Below are positions 63,524 through 64,000 of a stretch of DNA of 64,000 nt, one piece after another (positions within the stretch are counted from its first letter, which is position 1; each line of letters starts with the position of its first letter). The notes under the pieces were generated by a model that saw only the letters and a list, made by a program, of their open reading frames with translations, had not been told where the DNA came from and searched no databases. Both the position numbers and the translations under genes were made by a program. This stretch comes from Pseudoalteromonas sp. A601 (lineage in GTDB: Bacteria > Pseudomonadota > Gammaproteobacteria > Enterobacterales > Alteromonadaceae): the NCBI RefSeq assembly GCF_002165575.1, contig NZ_MXQF01000017.1, positions 1-64,000 of the forward strand. Direction: 5' to 3'.

Positions 63524-64000
63524 AATCAATCTCATTAAAAAAATTATTTTTACTGCATAGTTGGGTAGGAATAGTTACCGGTATTTTACTTTTTGTGGTG
63601 TGCTTTACAGGCGCCCTGGCTGTACTTAGCCGCCCGGAGCTAAAAATTTGGGCCAACCCTGAATTACATCAATTAAACTCCGTACCCAGTGAAAAGGTCA
63701 CTGAGTTAATTAATCGCTATCATCAACAAGTCCCTCAAGAGTTTGGCGAGAACATTCACGTTTATTTACCCACCGGCCATAATACTCACCTTCTGACTAT
63801 TTTATTTGAATCTCATGACGGTGATGAAAACTACGATGAAGAAGCAGCATACGCCTATCAATTCGATCCGCGTAACTTTGAATTAGTAAACGAGTACTAT
63901 GGTGCAGCGGGCTATTTTTACGAGCACCGTAAAACCGATGCTCCTTCTTTTATTGGTCATTTTCATGCTGACTTACATTTAGGCCGCCCTATTGGATTAA
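63520..64000 (+). CDS. PepSY-domain membrane protein (3' truncated by window)
   Basis: The first 160 codons of a PepSY-associated transmembrane protein (FoxB/PiuB-like), thought to reduce ferric siderophores at the inner membrane. The N-terminus KKLFLLHSWVGIVTGILLF is the first helix with its His, followed by LFVVCFTGALAVLSRPEL and the extracytoplasmic PepSY region (IGHFHADLHLGRPIG with the later conserved His). The start ATG overlaps the stop of the preceding gene. The frame is open at the window edge. It belongs to the same operon as the siderophore receptor. Confidence 0.8.
   Translation, partial: MKSISLKKLFLLHSWVGIVTGILLFVVCFTGALAVLSRPELKIWANPELHQLNSVPSEKVTELINRYHQQVPQEFGENIHVYLPTGHNTHLLTILFESHDGDENYDEEAAYAYQFDPRNFELVNEYYGAAGYFYEHRKTDAPSFIGHFHADLHLGRPIGL

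Overview
The window reads as chromosomal DNA of a marine, alga-associated gammaproteobacterium, most probably Pseudoalteromonas. The pointers are a kappa-carrageenase almost identical in layout to the P. carrageenovora CgkA catalytic module, an alginate-degradation locus, several large TonB-dependent receptors, many c-di-GMP and two-component signalling genes, and A+T-rich intergenic DNA. This assignment comes from gene content and remembered family sequences, not from a search.

Region 1 (1-5486) is a scarred polysaccharide island. It holds the right end of an IS66 element, the kappa-carrageenase cgkA, a large clan GH-A-type lipoprotein hydrolase, a relic of an IS1595/ISXO2 transposase, an AcrA-type adaptor gene truncated exactly at a solitary IS30-type inverted repeat, and a decayed IS30-like transposase. 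Region 2 (5487-11437) carries a TonB receptor with a secreted peptidoglycan amidase, an MFS exporter and a DinB-like protein.

Region 3 (11541-23724) is a sugar-acid utilisation cluster. A minus-strand operon encodes D-mannonate dehydratase, a Gfo/Idh/MocA dehydrogenase, an SSS-family symporter and an unrecognised lipoprotein. Divergent from it are a TonB receptor and a BspA-type leucine-rich repeat protein; a MATE transporter and a LacI regulator follow. Copies of one palindrome (AACTAAATC/GATTTAGTT) lie in front of the operon, the receptor and the lacI gene, which suggests a single local regulon.

Region 4 (23866-39771) is mostly signalling and housekeeping: an MCP, an isochorismatase-like hydrolase, a 1510-residue propeller/GGDEF/EAL sensor, a hybrid histidine kinase, a CDF transporter with an altered metal-site residue, a GAF-GGDEF cyclase, a J-domain protein and a QmcA/NfeD pair. 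An IS30-family element with a frameshifted transposase sits at 39815-40902. Region 5 (40967-47947) has a periplasmic binding protein, a GFA protein, ahpC/ahpF with structured intergenic DNA, small membrane proteins, and a BMT5-like methyltransferase that ends in a U1-type zinc finger, overlapping a Gfo/Idh/MocA oxidoreductase.

Region 6 (47990-55763) is an alginate catabolic locus. PL6 and PL17 lyases and KDPG aldolase form a minus-strand operon, a GntR/FadR-type regulator diverges from it, and an iron-dependent alcohol dehydrogenase lies close by. Paired ATTACCAA/TTGGTAAT repeats fill the divergent promoter region. Region 7 (55986-64000) contains an RhtA-like exporter, an MCP remnant, a GGDEF cyclase with a hybrid kinase, and the start of an iron-uptake operon (TonB receptor, DUF3649-like protein, PepSY protein running off the end) behind a Fur-like box. 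No rRNA, tRNA or CRISPR array was seen.
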